Under the pieces are notes generated by a model. That model ran no database searches. It was given only the letters and a program-made list of their open reading frames with translations, and had not been told where the DNA came from. Shown here in pieces: positions 43,573 to 52,779 of a DNA stretch of 64,000 bases. Each line of letters starts with the position of its first letter. The stretch's first letter is position 1. The DNA lies in the NCBI GenBank assembly GCA_963773585.1, contig CAVZBR010000001.1, forward strand, positions 434,001 through 498,000. Direction: 5' to 3'. Origin of the DNA: CAVXJN01 sp963773585 (GTDB lineage Bacteria > Pseudomonadota > Gammaproteobacteria > JASBUN01). Made by a program: the position numbers and the translations under genes.

Positions 43573-44850
43573 ATGAGTGATCTAAGAGATATCTCCCAAA
43601 GCCGTTCTTTCGGCTTCAAGCGCTTCGGCGATAAGCAGAACTCGGAATTCTTCGAGACCTACCTCGTCCGGTTGCTCGAAGAGCGCGATCGGGTCGGCGT
43701 CACGGATCTGATCGGCGAAGTCGATGCGATGATGTTGACCGTCGATCCGGGTCAGTCCATCGACTATATCGCCGAGCTGGCGTTGATGACGCCGTACCAC
43801 TACCTGGTGACCTTGGAGAGCGAATCCCACTGGACCCATGTTCTGCGCATCGATATGAATTCGCCGGACTTGCTGGTGCGGGAAGTGAAGGATCCGAACA
43901 TCCGCGGCATCTTTCGCAGCTTGAACGAGGTCTATCCGATCGGCGCCAAAAAGCCCAACTGCCGCTACATGGGCGAAATCTTCCGGGTCGAAAATCTCCA
44001 CGATGTGGTGCGCTTGCAAAGCGAACGGGAGTTCCGGTTCTTCAATCAGAACGAAGTCCGAAAGCTGGAGCTGCCGGGCAACATCGCAATCTCCAAGCCG
44101 TCGCCTTATACCCACAACATCATCGGCTACCTTGAGCGCACACCGGATCAGCCCAGAGTGTATGCGCTGGGATTGAGTCGCATACGCGAGGACGTGCAAG
44201 CGGTTTACGTTTCGGCCAAGCGGCTCCAGGAGCAGTTGGGCATCGACAGTCTGGTGCAGCCCATCGATCATTTGGCGACACGCGTGTACAGCCAGAATCG
44301 TGAAGTGGCGATACTCGAGTTTCTATCGGCGACCAGCTATTACTATTGGGGTTCGTACGATATCAAAGACCAGAACTCGTCCACCAACGTCACCAAGAAT
44401 GTGCACGTAGCGGACGAAAGCCGCAGCCCGGCGAAAGTATTCACCGCCAACAACACACCCTATTTCGTCAATCATCTGGAGAAACTTCCGTCGCCGACGG
44501 AGAGTTTCGTTCGCAACTACGGCCCGCGCTTGCATCACATCGCCTTTTCCGTGAAAGACGGCAAAACCCAAGGCGTGACCAATATCGATTACGTCGTCGA
44601 CTCCATACGCCGAAACGGCAAGGAATTTCTGCTGCAAGTGATCGGTTCGGAAGAAGAGGGGTTGAAGCAGATTTTCTCCAGCGCTTCGGAGCATTCCTCA
44701 TTGATTATCGAGTACGTGCAACGCTTCGGCGATTTCCAGGGCTTCTTCACCCGGGACAATGTCGCCGAACTCACCCGGGCCGCGGGTGCCGAAGAAGAGC
44801 TGATCGAGCTGGAGAAGGAAGCCGAAGGCGCCCATTCCATTCAGCTTTGA
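43573..44850 (+). CDS. HPPD-like two-domain VOC dioxygenase
   Basis: A 425-residue protein. C-terminal half has the iron ligands expected of 4-hydroxyphenylpyruvate dioxygenase relatives: His233 in IDHLATRVY, His321/322 in LHHIAFSV and Glu380 in LIIEYVQRF. FFTRDNVAELTRAAG corresponds to the closing helix. It differs strongly from classical HPPD (for example in the substrate-loop region and in its N-terminal half), so the substrate is uncertain; an aromatic 2-oxoacid is the family precedent. ATG 43573; a start at 43543 is also open. Confidence 0.65.
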   Translation: MSDLRDISQSRSFGFKRFGDKQNSEFFETYLVRLLEERDRVGVTDLIGEVDAMMLTVDPGQSIDYIAELALMTPYHYLVTLESESHWTHVLRIDMNSPDLLVREVKDPNIRGIFRSLNEVYPIGAKKPNCRYMGEIFRVENLHDVVRLQSEREFRFFNQNEVRKLELPGNIAISKPSPYTHNIIGYLERTPDQPRVYALGLSRIREDVQAVYVSAKRLQEQLGIDSLVQPIDHLATRVYSQNREVAILEFLSATSYYYWGSYDIKDQNSSTNVTKNVHVADESRSPAKVFTANNTPYFVNHLEKLPSPTESFVRNYGPRLHHIAFSVKDGKTQGVTNIDYVVDSIRRNGKEFLLQVIGSEEEGLKQIFSSASEHSSLIIEYVQRFGDFQGFFTRDNVAELTRAAGAEEELIELEKEAEGAHSIQL

Positions 44851-44896
44851 TGTCCCGCGGTTCGGTTCCGGGCCATGACGGCAGACTCGGAACTGT

Positions 44897-45460
44897 CTAT
44901 TGCGCGCCCGGCACCGCCATCGGGCATTGCCGGTCCGCCAGGCGCGAGTCGCAAACCGCGACTTTGCGGAAATAATGCATCCATTCGGTGACCTGCTCGC
45001 GGGTGGGATCGAGGCGAAACGCTTTCTGCACCACTTAGAAACTGTCGTTGCCTTTGATGGCTTTGAACCAGGTATTCTCCGGCTTCCCGGTCGAAGGGTT
45101 GCGTGGACAAAGCTGCAGCCAGACCGAAAACGGATAACCGTTTTCCACGCCTTCCCGGACGGGCGCGAACGAGCCGCCCGGGCATGCCGCAATCCATTGC
45201 TTTGCCATCAGCGCTCTGAATTGTGCAGGAGTCGCCGACGTCAGGCCCAGAAAGACCTGCGTCGTCACCATCTCCGTCCAGTTCTCGACCGATTCTTCCA
45301 CGGGCACCATCTCGGTCATGACCATTTTCCCCTGCTTGGTCTGGAAATCGATCTTGTAGCCGTCTGGAATATTGACCAGGAAATTCTCGTCTACCAATTC
45401 GGCGCGACCGAGGACTGGAAATAAGGCGAGTACGCACAGCGTCAAGCACAGCGGTTTCAT
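44897..45460 (-). pseudogene. Exported conserved protein with an in-frame stop
   Basis: A signal peptide (MKPLCLTLCVLALFPVLGRA) precedes a domain with NFLVNIPDGYKIDFQTKQGKMVMTEMVP. Codon 142 is TAA (45035-45037), but the same frame continues for 46 more codons, VVQKAFRLDPTREQVTEWMHYFRKVAVCDSRL..., to TAG at 44897. A single change at a TAC/TAT tyrosine codon would restore SFYVVQKAF, so this is a 187-residue protein split by a point nonsense mutation or a base-call error. The upstream 141-residue part could still be made. Function unknown. Confidence 0.7.
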
Positions 45461-45506
45461 GAGTATCTCGATTCAAGTCCAATATACAGCGCCTTCCCGT
45501 AGCCGT

Positions 45507-46046
45507 TCAGTGTTGAATCTTACCGCCCGTCTTGGGTTCGATAGAGTCGCCGGTCAGATTCGCCTTGAGTTCAGCCAATGTCTCGTCTTGAATCGTCTGC
45601 ATTTTGGGCAGTAATACGCGCATGCGCTGCTGCAAGGCTTGCATCGTCAGCTGCATGACCAGCGGCATCTTTGCGATTACCGCCTGACCGGCTTTGGACT
45701 TGTAGAAAGCAAGCATACCGTCCACTTCATCCTGAGAGAGCGACTGCCGATAGATATCGATGAACATCGGTTCGAGCACTTTCCACTGCATTTCTTCGTG
45801 CAGCAGCGCCATCGTTCTCGATCTCATTTTGTCCAGCGTCCGTTGCGCCTCCGGCGTAACGGGCTTGCCGGCCAGGGCTTGCTGCATCGACGACTGCATT
45901 ATCGCGTCCAGCTGTGCCATGGAGTTGTCCAGGAGCTTGCGGGAGCTGGTGATTTGCAAAAGTTCCCGCAGCGATTCGTCCGATGGCGCAGCGGCCAGCG
46001 CGTTCCCGGCAAACGCGAGTGCAATTATCAGAAAGGCTGTTTTCAC
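45507..46046 (-). CDS. DUF2059 exported protein
   Basis: A 179-residue helical protein with a signal peptide (VKTAFLIIALAFAGNALA) and the DUF2059 core: EMQWKVLEPMFIDIYRQSLSQDEVDGMLAFYKSKAGQAVIAKMPLVMQ. The family occurs widely in proteobacteria without known function. GTG 46046 is preceded by GGGGGAG. It lies 46 bases before the broken exported gene on the same strand and may have formed an operon with it. Confidence 0.85.
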   Translation of the reverse strand: MKTAFLIIALAFAGNALAAAPSDESLRELLQITSSRKLLDNSMAQLDAIMQSSMQQALAGKPVTPEAQRTLDKMRSRTMALLHEEMQWKVLEPMFIDIYRQSLSQDEVDGMLAFYKSKAGQAVIAKMPLVMQLTMQALQQRMRVLLPKMQTIQDETLAELKANLTGDSIEPKTGGKIQH

Positions 46047-46449
46047 AGGATGCTCCCCCAACGTGAAGTCCTACCGTCATAGTGTGCGCGGTCTGACTGA
46101 TCCGGGCCAAATCATGCTGTGTAGTGTGGTTATTGCGCAAGCCCGTGGCCATCAGAAGGGCTGACACGTCGGACGCCCATGATACGCGGCGACGAAACCC
46201 GCGTAGCCTACGAATGCGCATACGCCACCCTCCCGGATCCCTGTGGCGCAAAAGCGGTGGTGCGATTGACGGGCGTTGCGGCGAGCGCGCGATGTTGCAG
46301 CCATTCCTCGTCCTGCAAAGGCCCGGCGGTGGGCGGGCGACGAGCCTGCGGCCGGTCAAGACGTGCGCCATCCGCCATCAGCGCGTCGATCGCTGCAATC
46401 CGAGCAGGCGCAACCGAATACCGCGTTTTTTTACCTCACCGCGGGCGGC

Positions 46450-46478
46450 TTCATCTTACTTCGACGATCCTGTATGAT
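46450..46478 (+). promoter_or_regulatory. Possible sigma-70 promoter of the usp cluster
   Basis: TATGAT at 46473-46478 with TTCATC 17 bases upstream, about 85 bases before the usp start. The -10 is strong, the -35 weak. The remaining gap 46062-46449 shows no supported gene. Confidence 0.4.
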
Positions 46479-46560
46479 TAGCGCGCCTTGCGGGGGCGAT
46501 CCACGCGTTCGCTCGCGGTCGCAATGCAAGGCGCGATTCTGGCAGGAGTCCTTTGTCACC

Positions 46561-47088
46561 ATGAGTACACCTCAGCAGGGTACGATCCTGGTTGCCATAG
46601 ACGGTTCGCGAAACTCGATGCTCGCGGCAGGCGTGGGCGCGCGCATGGCGAAATTGCTGGGCGCCCATCTCGGGCTGATCCACGTGCTCGACGAGCCGAC
46701 GCTGAGTTTCTGGTCAGGGGTGGAAACGCGGATGAAAGATGAAATCCGAAGCCTCGCAGAGACCACGCTCGGCGATATTACGGATCGAATTCGTAAAATC
46801 TGCGACGTGGTGCCGGAGTTCTACATCGTCGAAGGCATTCCCGAAGAGGAGATCCTGCGCACGGTGAAGCAGGATCAGGACATCATGATGCTGGTGGCGG
46901 GCAGCCATGGTGTCGCTACCGAAAAGCACTCGCACCTGCATCTGCGCCGCGCAATCGGCCATCTCTCGGCGCGCTTGTCCGAGGTGCTGCCGATTCCCGT
47001 GTTACTGGTTCCGCCCGATGTGCCGGAAAGCCATATTTGTAGCGCCATGGCGGAATTCCGCGAGTCGCAGCAACGCCCCGAACAATAA
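46561..47088 (+). CDS. Universal stress protein (UspA family)
   Basis: A 175-residue cytoplasmic protein with the Usp fold: GTILVAIDGSRNSMLAAGVGARMAKLLGAHLGLIHVLD, central VPEFYIVEGIPEEEILRTVKQDQDIMMLVAGSHG and C-terminal LPIPVLLVPP. The glycine-rich ATP loop (GxxGx9GS/T) is incomplete, so nucleotide binding is unsure. First gene of an apparent three-gene cluster with TauE and TIGR02186. The start could be earlier in frame, but ATG 46561 fits the domain. Confidence 0.85.
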   Translation: MSTPQQGTILVAIDGSRNSMLAAGVGARMAKLLGAHLGLIHVLDEPTLSFWSGVETRMKDEIRSLAETTLGDITDRIRKICDVVPEFYIVEGIPEEEILRTVKQDQDIMMLVAGSHGVATEKHSHLHLRRAIGHLSARLSEVLPIPVLLVPPDVPESHICSAMAEFRESQQRPEQ

Positions 47089-47126
47089 GACGCGGCCACG
47101 CCGCGCGCTGTAGAGAACACCATCCC

Positions 47127-48059
47127 ATGGAACTATTTCTTCCAATCGCCCACATGGACGTCAACCTCGTCATGATCGTGCTTTTCGGCGGCGTGGTGGG
47201 TTTCCTGTCCGGCCTCGTGGGTGTTGGAGGAGGCTTTCTGATCACGCCGTTGTTGATTTTCATCGGCGTGCCGCCCCTGGTGGCCGTGGCGACCGGCGCG
47301 GCGCAGATCGTCGGCACATCGGCGGCAGGCAGCTACGCCCATTGGCGCCTGGGCAATATCGACTTCAGAATGGGCATCGTATTGCTGCTCGGCAGTTGGA
47401 CCGGCGGCGCAGTAGGCGTGTACGTGGCCAAGAGTCTTCAGCAGGGCGGTCAGTTCGGCAACATCGTCACCTTTCTGTATGTCGTCCTGTTGGGCATCGT
47501 TGGCACTTCCATGCTCATCGAGTCTCTGTTGGCGGTGCGCGGGGCGCGGCGCCCGGCCAAGCCCAAGAAGAAGTCGGGCGGCCTGGGCGCGACGCTTGCA
47601 ACCGCGGGCGAGCGCTTGCCTTGGCAAATGGATTTCCCGGTTTCGCATTTGCGCATTTCCGCTCTGGTGCCGTTGCTGCTGGGCGTTGCCGTCGGCGTGC
47701 TCACCTCATTGATGGGTGTCGGCGGCGGTTTCGTCATGGTTCCAGTCATGATCTACATGCTGAAGATGCCGACCAAAGTGGTGGTCGGAACCTCCCTGTT
47801 CCAACTGCTGTTCACTACCGCGGTGGTCGCATCCCTGCAGGCCGGAGTGAATCATGCGGTCGATCCGTTCCTGGCATTGGCGCTGATTCTCGGTTCCGCA
47901 TTCGGCACGCAGTGGGGCACGCGCTTGAGCGTCAAGCTTCCCGGCGAGCGGTTGCGCCTGGTGCTGGCGCTTGTGGTGGTGGCGGTCACCATCAAGATGC
48001 TGGTCGGCATTCTGATTCGGCCCGAAGACATCTACAGCATGTCGGTGGTGATGGGATGA
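47127..48059 (+). CDS. TauE/SafE family sulfite exporter-like permease
   Basis: A 310-residue inner-membrane protein with eight to nine hydrophobic segments. The two repeated TauE motifs are seen: FLSGLVGVGGGFLITPLLIF near residue 30 and SLMGVGGGFVMVPVMIYML near residue 195. Members move sulfite, sulfoacetate or other sulfur-containing anions. Stop overlaps the ATG of the TIGR02186 gene (ATGA), a pair often found together. Substrate unknown. Confidence 0.9.
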   Translation: MELFLPIAHMDVNLVMIVLFGGVVGFLSGLVGVGGGFLITPLLIFIGVPPLVAVATGAAQIVGTSAAGSYAHWRLGNIDFRMGIVLLLGSWTGGAVGVYVAKSLQQGGQFGNIVTFLYVVLLGIVGTSMLIESLLAVRGARRPAKPKKKSGGLGATLATAGERLPWQMDFPVSHLRISALVPLLLGVAVGVLTSLMGVGGGFVMVPVMIYMLKMPTKVVVGTSLFQLLFTTAVVASLQAGVNHAVDPFLALALILGSAFGTQWGTRLSVKLPGERLRLVLALVVVAVTIKMLVGILIRPEDIYSMSVVMG

Positions 48060-48811
48060 ACCGTCTCTTTCGCATGCTCGCCGCCCTTGCGTGCGCGGTG
48101 GCGCTCAGTCAGCCGGCCGCGGCGCAAGACGAACTGGTCACCGAGCTGGCGCAGCACCACGTGGACATCACCGCCCAGTTCACCGGCCAGGATGTGCTGA
48201 TTTTCGGGGCAGTCAGCCATCCAGGCGACGTTGTCATCAAGGTATCGTCACCGGTCGAAAAAGTGGCGATCTCCCGCAAGGCGCAGTACGGACCGTTTTG
48301 GTTGACCAGCGGCAAATACACGGTCGACGGCGCACCGGGGTTGGTTTATTTGCTTTCCACCCGGCCGATCGAGCAAATGATGAAGCCGGCGGAACGCGCG
48401 CGCTACGGCCTGTCTCTCGCCGGCAGCCTCGACCGGGCGAAGCCGGCGGGCGCGTTGCCGGCCGCGGAAGATTGGCAATCGTCGTATCTGAAGCTGAAAC
48501 AGCAGGACGGCTACTATCTGGAGCAAGCCGACGCCGTGCACATGGTGAGCGACAAGTTGTTTTCCGCCAGCATGGCGTTGCCCGCCAAACTTCCGCTTGG
48601 CGAATATACGCTGACGATCTACTCGGTCCGCGACGGCAAAGTCGTGGCGCAGGAAAGCCGTTCGCTCGACGTTCGCGAAGTTCGAATCGAACGGTGGGTC
48701 TCGGACGTTGCGTTCAGCCATTCCTGGCTGTTCGGTATCGCGTTCACGCTGCTTGCCATGATGATCGGCCTCGTACTTGGCATCATCCTGCGCAAAGGTG
48801 GCGACGACTGA
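48056..48811 (+). CDS. TIGR02186 family transmembrane protein
   Basis: A 251-residue envelope protein: signal peptide ending AAAQ, a large periplasmic beta-rich domain (VDITAQFTGQDVLIFGAVSHPGDVVIKV), and a single C-terminal anchor (LFGIAFTLLAMMIGLVLGIIL). Matches TIGR02186, a family almost always adjacent to a TauE permease. Its role is unknown, presumably accessory to that transporter. ATG 48056 overlaps the TauE stop. Confidence 0.8.
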   Translation: MNRLFRMLAALACAVALSQPAAAQDELVTELAQHHVDITAQFTGQDVLIFGAVSHPGDVVIKVSSPVEKVAISRKAQYGPFWLTSGKYTVDGAPGLVYLLSTRPIEQMMKPAERARYGLSLAGSLDRAKPAGALPAAEDWQSSYLKLKQQDGYYLEQADAVHMVSDKLFSASMALPAKLPLGEYTLTIYSVRDGKVVAQESRSLDVREVRIERWVSDVAFSHSWLFGIAFTLLAMMIGLVLGIILRKGGDD

Positions 48812-49000
48812 TCCGGTGCCAGCCCATCGGAACGCGCCTGCACGCGGTCGTCCCCAAGCCTTGCTTGCATTCCTGGCGGTCCGTGCGTCGAACGGGAAAT
48901 CGAACTGACATGGCAGTCGCCCCTTGCTCGCGCTCCGGCGCGATCCTCTGCGGCGCCCACCCCGAATCTGACGCCCGCAGCCCGCCGCCGGACCCGCGAT

Positions 49001-49696
49001 CTACGCCGCGGTGCGCTTCGCTTCCACCGCAAACGGACTGAGTCCAAGCCAGGCCTGCATCTTGCTTGCGATGTCGCCGTTGCCGGTCAGCGTGATCTTG
49101 CCGCTTTCCTTGGCGACCGTCGTCAGGCCCATCCAAATGGCCGTCATGGTGCGCAGATCGGTGGAGACGTACAGATCCACTTCGAACCCCGGATCGTGCC
49201 AGCAAAGATCCACCTCGCCGCCGGTTTCAACGACCAGCCACCACGCCTGCTTCGCTTGAGGCAGTTCGCGGTACATAAACTGTATCACCGTGCGTCCCAG
49301 AGGTAGCGGCAATGGATTCAGATTGCGCCGCATGTCCCACATCAGCAGTGAAGGGTCCAGGTTCTTGAGTGTCAGCCGGGCTTCGATCCACTTCTGCCCC
49401 CAGAAGCCCATCGCTTCGACGACAGCACGCAGTTCGCGGCCGGCTTCAGTCATTTGGTATTCGAAGACGCCCTTTTCCGACGGAATTTCTGTGCGCGCGA
49501 CGATGCCGGCCAGTTCGAGTTCCTTGAGTCGTTGCGACAAAAGCGTAGGCGACATTCTCGGCGCGCCGCGGCGCAAATCATTGAAACGTGTCGAGCCGGC
49601 GACCAGCTCCCGTAACAGCACCATGGTCCAACGCGTGCACAGCAATTCGGAAGCCATGGCGACCGGGCAGAACTGCTTGTATCCAGGGTGGCTCAT
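49001..49696 (-). CDS. HxlR-type regulator with C-terminal SCP2-like domain
   Basis: A 231-residue DNA-binding protein. HxlR winged helix in residues about 10-105: CPVAMASELLCTRWTMVLLRELVAGSTRFNDLRRGAPRMSPTLLSQRLKELE, with the N-terminal Cys10 and Cys20 that act as redox or electrophile sensors in YodB/HypR types. The C-terminal 110 residues (ending GNGDIASKMQAWLGLSPFA) resemble an SCP2 sterol-carrier-like ligand domain. Divergent from the DUF1330 gene; the palindrome between them is a likely operator. Confidence 0.85.
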   Translation of the reverse strand: MSHPGYKQFCPVAMASELLCTRWTMVLLRELVAGSTRFNDLRRGAPRMSPTLLSQRLKELELAGIVARTEIPSEKGVFEYQMTEAGRELRAVVEAMGFWGQKWIEARLTLKNLDPSLLMWDMRRNLNPLPLPLGRTVIQFMYRELPQAKQAWWLVVETGGEVDLCWHDPGFEVDLYVSTDLRTMTAIWMGLTTVAKESGKITLTGNGDIASKMQAWLGLSPFAVEAKRTAA

Positions 49697-49753
49697 ACAT
49701 GCGTCCTTTCTATGACCGAGCCGCGAGTGTAGGCGCGCCGCGACTGCGCGACT

Positions 49754-49770
49754 AGTACAGAGACTGTACT
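49754..49770. promoter_or_regulatory. Palindromic operator candidate for the HxlR protein
   Basis: Perfect AGTACAG-AGA-CTGTACT (7-3-7). ACTAGT flanks it on both sides (49751 and 49789). Lies 58 bases from the HxlR start and about 105 from the DUF1330 start. Confidence 0.55.
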
Positions 49771-49875
49771 GGCTGATACAGATTCGGGACTAGTTGATTG
49801 GCGGGCGCCGCGCGCATGCTCGGCTCGCAGCATCGGATCAGCCGTTGCTCATCACACGACACAGGAGCTAGGACC

Positions 49876-50202
49876 ATGACAGCGTACGTGATCGCCAACA
49901 TAAAGGTAACCGATGGGAAGTGGATTCCGGAATACGCGGCGTCGGTGCACGAGTTTGTACACAAGCACGGGGGTAAATACCTATCCCGCAGCGCCAATGT
50001 CAAGACGCTTGAAGGCGATCCGCGGGACACCACGCTGATTGCGCTGATGTCGTTTCCCAGCGCCAGCCACGCGGAAGCGTGGATGTCCGATCCACAATAC
50101 GCGCCTTATGTTGCGACGCGTCAACAGGGCAGCGACAGTCAGTTTCAGTTGATAGACGATACGGACGTCGCTGGAACGATTCCCTATCTCCAGAAAGGCT
50201 GA
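49876..50202 (+). CDS. DUF1330 domain protein
   Basis: A 108-residue dimeric alpha-beta barrel type protein: MTAYVIANIKVTDGKWIPEYAASVHEFVHKHGGKYLSRS, then ALMSFPSASHAEAWMSDPQYAPYVATRQQGSDSQFQLID. Clear DUF1330, no known reaction. Ribosome site GGAGCTAGGA precedes ATG 49876. Probably controlled by the divergent HxlR regulator. Confidence 0.9.
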   Translation: MTAYVIANIKVTDGKWIPEYAASVHEFVHKHGGKYLSRSANVKTLEGDPRDTTLIALMSFPSASHAEAWMSDPQYAPYVATRQQGSDSQFQLIDDTDVAGTIPYLQKG

Positions 50203-50321
50203 CGGCTCGTATTGTAGTAAGCTTGGCTCAAGCGCTGACGCCATTGTGCCCCCCGGGCCACGTCCGCCACCGGCGGACGTGCGCCCTTTGGCGGAACAAG
50301 GTCGACCTGTGCACCGGACGG

Positions 50322-51236
50322 CTAGAGGGATGAGGCGGGAAAGGTGTTGCAGGCATCCATATCGCCGCGATCGAGTCCCACTTTGAACCACCGGACTCTT
50401 TGTGCGGAGCTGCCGTGGGTGAAGGAATCGGGACTGACGTAACCCTGGCTGGTTTTCTGCAACCGGTCATCGCCAATGGCGCTGGCAGCCGCGAGGCCTT
50501 CCTCTACGTCCCCGCTTTCCAGCAATTGCCGGCTGCGTTGGGCATGGTACGCCCACACCCCGGCAAGGCAATCCGCTTGCAGTTCCCGGCGTACCGAAAG
50601 TTGGTTGCGCCCGGTTTCATTGAGATTGCTTCCCGCCTGCTCCAACTTCTGGGTGATGCCGAGCAGAGTCTGTACATGGTGTCCGGCTTCATGGGCAATT
50701 ACGTAGGCCTGGGCGAAGTCGCCCGGCGCCTGGAAGCGCTGCTTGAGTTCGTCATAGAAACTCAGATCGATGTATACCTTCTGATCGCCGGCGCAGTAGA
50801 ACGGGCCCATGGCGGCCTGTCCCAATCCGCATGCGGATCGTACCGTACCGCGGTATAGCACCAGATGCGGCGCTTGATAGCTAGCGCCGCGCTGTCGGAA
50901 CAGGTCGCGCCAAGTGTCTTCGGTGTCCGCCAGCACGACCGAAACGAACTCGACCCGCTCCTGTTCCTGGGCGCTCTGGGCGACGGGCGCAACGGTCTGC
51001 GAGTCGGGTTGCCCGGTCAGCCCGCCGCTGCCGGTCAGGACTCCCAGATTGCCGCTGAAAAAGAGGTATGCGCCCAGGGCCAGCACGGCAATCACCGTGC
51101 CTTTGAATCCCAGCAGGCGGAACAGGCTCGGCAGCAATCGCAGCATCCCGCCGCCGCCGGAGCCGCCCGCGGAAGGGCCGCGCATGCCGCGCCGGTCCTC
51201 GATGTTGTTACTTTGCCGGTTTCCACGCCAACGCAT
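50322..51236 (-). CDS. YpfJ-family neutral zinc metallopeptidase
   Basis: A 304-residue membrane-anchored protein. One N-terminal helix (LLGFKGTVIAVLALGAYLFFSG), a proline/glutamine linker, then the peptidase domain with HEAGHH in YVIAHEAGHHVQTLLG and the later AYHAQRSRQLLESGDVEEGLAAASAIGDDRLQ. The RW-N-EDRRG N-terminus and AMGPFYCAGDQKVYIDLSFYDEL are also family traits. The start is ATG 51236 (MRWRGNRQSNNIEDRRG), with GGAGAGACC upstream. Substrate unknown. Confidence 0.9.
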   Translation of the reverse strand: MRWRGNRQSNNIEDRRGMRGPSAGGSGGGGMLRLLPSLFRLLGFKGTVIAVLALGAYLFFSGNLGVLTGSGGLTGQPDSQTVAPVAQSAQEQERVEFVSVVLADTEDTWRDLFRQRGASYQAPHLVLYRGTVRSACGLGQAAMGPFYCAGDQKVYIDLSFYDELKQRFQAPGDFAQAYVIAHEAGHHVQTLLGITQKLEQAGSNLNETGRNQLSVRRELQADCLAGVWAYHAQRSRQLLESGDVEEGLAAASAIGDDRLQKTSQGYVSPDSFTHGSSAQRVRWFKVGLDRGDMDACNTFPASSL

Positions 51237-51319
51237 AGAGGTCTCTCCCAACCTTTTTCAATCGGTACTTGCTGGATCGCCGGCGTGCTGCGGCTCCCTC
51301 AGTGTAGGCTGCGCCGTAC

Positions 51320-52213
51320 CTACGGCGTGGAGGATTGATCCATTCCCGCCGCCTGCCATTGATCCAGCGCGATGGCAGTCCAGTCCCAATCGCCGCGCGC
51401 GTTGGCCAGGGACCGCAGAAAACGGTCTTCCAGGACCGCGGCGAAGGGCATCGGCGTTTCGCTCTGACGCGCCGCTTCGCGTACCAGGCGCAGATCCTTG
51501 GCTCCCAAGCTCATGGCGAACCCCGCGGGCCGATATCGGGCCTCAACGATGGCGCCGCCGTAATTCTGATAAATCGGGCAACTGAACAGGGTTTGCGAAA
51601 ATAGCTCGTGCAGAGCCGCCGGTGCTACCCCGTGCTTGGCGCCGAAGCTGAAGGCTTCCGACATGGACTCGATCGCAGCGGCGATCAGGAAATTGCCCGC
51701 CAATTTGACGACACTGGCAGCGGCCGGTTCGGTGCCGAAATCGAATACTTTCTGGCCCATGACATCGAGTAACGGCGCGACCCGAGCCTTGGCTGCCGCC
51801 GGGCCTGCCAGACTCAACCACAGCTTACCCGCCGCGGCGGCATCGGGACGGCCGAACACGGGGCAGGCCAGATAGTCCACCCCGAGGGCGGCGTGGCGCG
51901 CCGTCAGCCGGGTCGTGCCCGCCGCGCTCAATGTACTCATGGACAAGTGCACGCCGCCGTTGCCGAGGCGCTGCAACAGGGCATCGTCCACCAGCGCGTG
52001 CACCGCATCGTCGTCTGCGAGCATGGTGATGAGCACGCCGCCGGGTTGCACCGCCTGTTGCGCGTCGTGCGCCTGCTCGGCGCCCAACGCCACGATCGGC
52101 GCCGCCTTGTCGGCGCTGCGGTTGAACACCGTCAGACCATGGCCGGCCTTGACGAGGCGCGCAGCCATACCGGCCCCCATGCGACCTAAGCCGATGAATG
52201 CGATATCTTTCAT
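51320..52213 (-). CDS. NAD(P)-dependent beta-hydroxyacid dehydrogenase
   Basis: A 297-residue oxidoreductase of the 3-hydroxyisobutyrate/tartronate-semialdehyde reductase family. Start KDIAFIGLGRMGAGMAARLVKAGHGLTVFNRSADKA has the GLGRMG dinucleotide loop; KLAGNFLIAAAIESMSEAFSFGAKHGV carries the catalytic Lys, and FAMSLGAKDLRLV is conserved. Asn-Arg after the second strand (FNRS) suggests NADPH preference. Substrate not predictable. ATG 52213 follows AGGAGGAA. Confidence 0.9.
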   Translation of the reverse strand: MKDIAFIGLGRMGAGMAARLVKAGHGLTVFNRSADKAAPIVALGAEQAHDAQQAVQPGGVLITMLADDDAVHALVDDALLQRLGNGGVHLSMSTLSAAGTTRLTARHAALGVDYLACPVFGRPDAAAAGKLWLSLAGPAAAKARVAPLLDVMGQKVFDFGTEPAAASVVKLAGNFLIAAAIESMSEAFSFGAKHGVAPAALHELFSQTLFSCPIYQNYGGAIVEARYRPAGFAMSLGAKDLRLVREAARQSETPMPFAAVLEDRFLRSLANARGDWDWTAIALDQWQAAGMDQSSTP

Positions 52214-52473
52214 GGGTTCCTCCTGTTGGGCCGTGAGCAGGCAGAGACACAATCATAGGTCAGCGATGCGGCCTGTCGCGGACGGCAGCAATAGAAGTCT
52301 CGGGCACTCGCAAAGTGGCGGTGACCGCCACCGGGGGCAGCGGTGCGCCCTTCCTTTCGGGGAACAGTCGATCATGCGTATCGCACACGGACTATGCTCT
52401 GGCACACCGGTGTGTGCCGGACTCTGTCAGATTTGTGCGCAATCACGTGCGCTTTGAGAAAGGGGGAGTAGAG

Positions 52474-52722
52474 ATGGGAATTCTGGCTTGGATCGTAATG
52501 GGATTGATCGTCGGCGTGATCGCCAAACTCATCATGCCGGGCAAGGATCCCGGCGGCTTCATCGTGACGATCTTGTTGGGGATTGTCGGTGCGTTTGTCG
52601 GCGGTTTTATCGGGACCGCGCTCGGACTGGGAAGTGTGAACGGGTTCAACCTCGGCAGCTTTCTGCTGGCCATCGGCGGCGCGGTACTACTGCTGATTCT
52701 ATATCGAGTGTTGAAGCGCTGA
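52474..52722 (+). CDS. GlsB/YeaQ/YmgE family stress membrane protein, intact copy
   Basis: An 82-residue membrane protein with three hydrophobic helices: ILAWIVMGLIVGVIAKLIMPGKDPGGF is the family signature. Usually stress- or starvation-induced, mechanism unknown. Ribosome site AGGGGGAG, seven bases upstream of ATG. A second, decayed copy lies at 54846-55093, and both are followed on the opposite strand by the same lipoprotein family. Confidence 0.9.
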   Translation: MGILAWIVMGLIVGVIAKLIMPGKDPGGFIVTILLGIVGAFVGGFIGTALGLGSVNGFNLGSFLLAIGGAVLLLILYRVLKR

Positions 52723-52779
52723 TCCACCGGGTGGCGCCGCCCTTGCGATCGCGTCAGGCCGCAGAATGGGCCCGGGTTG

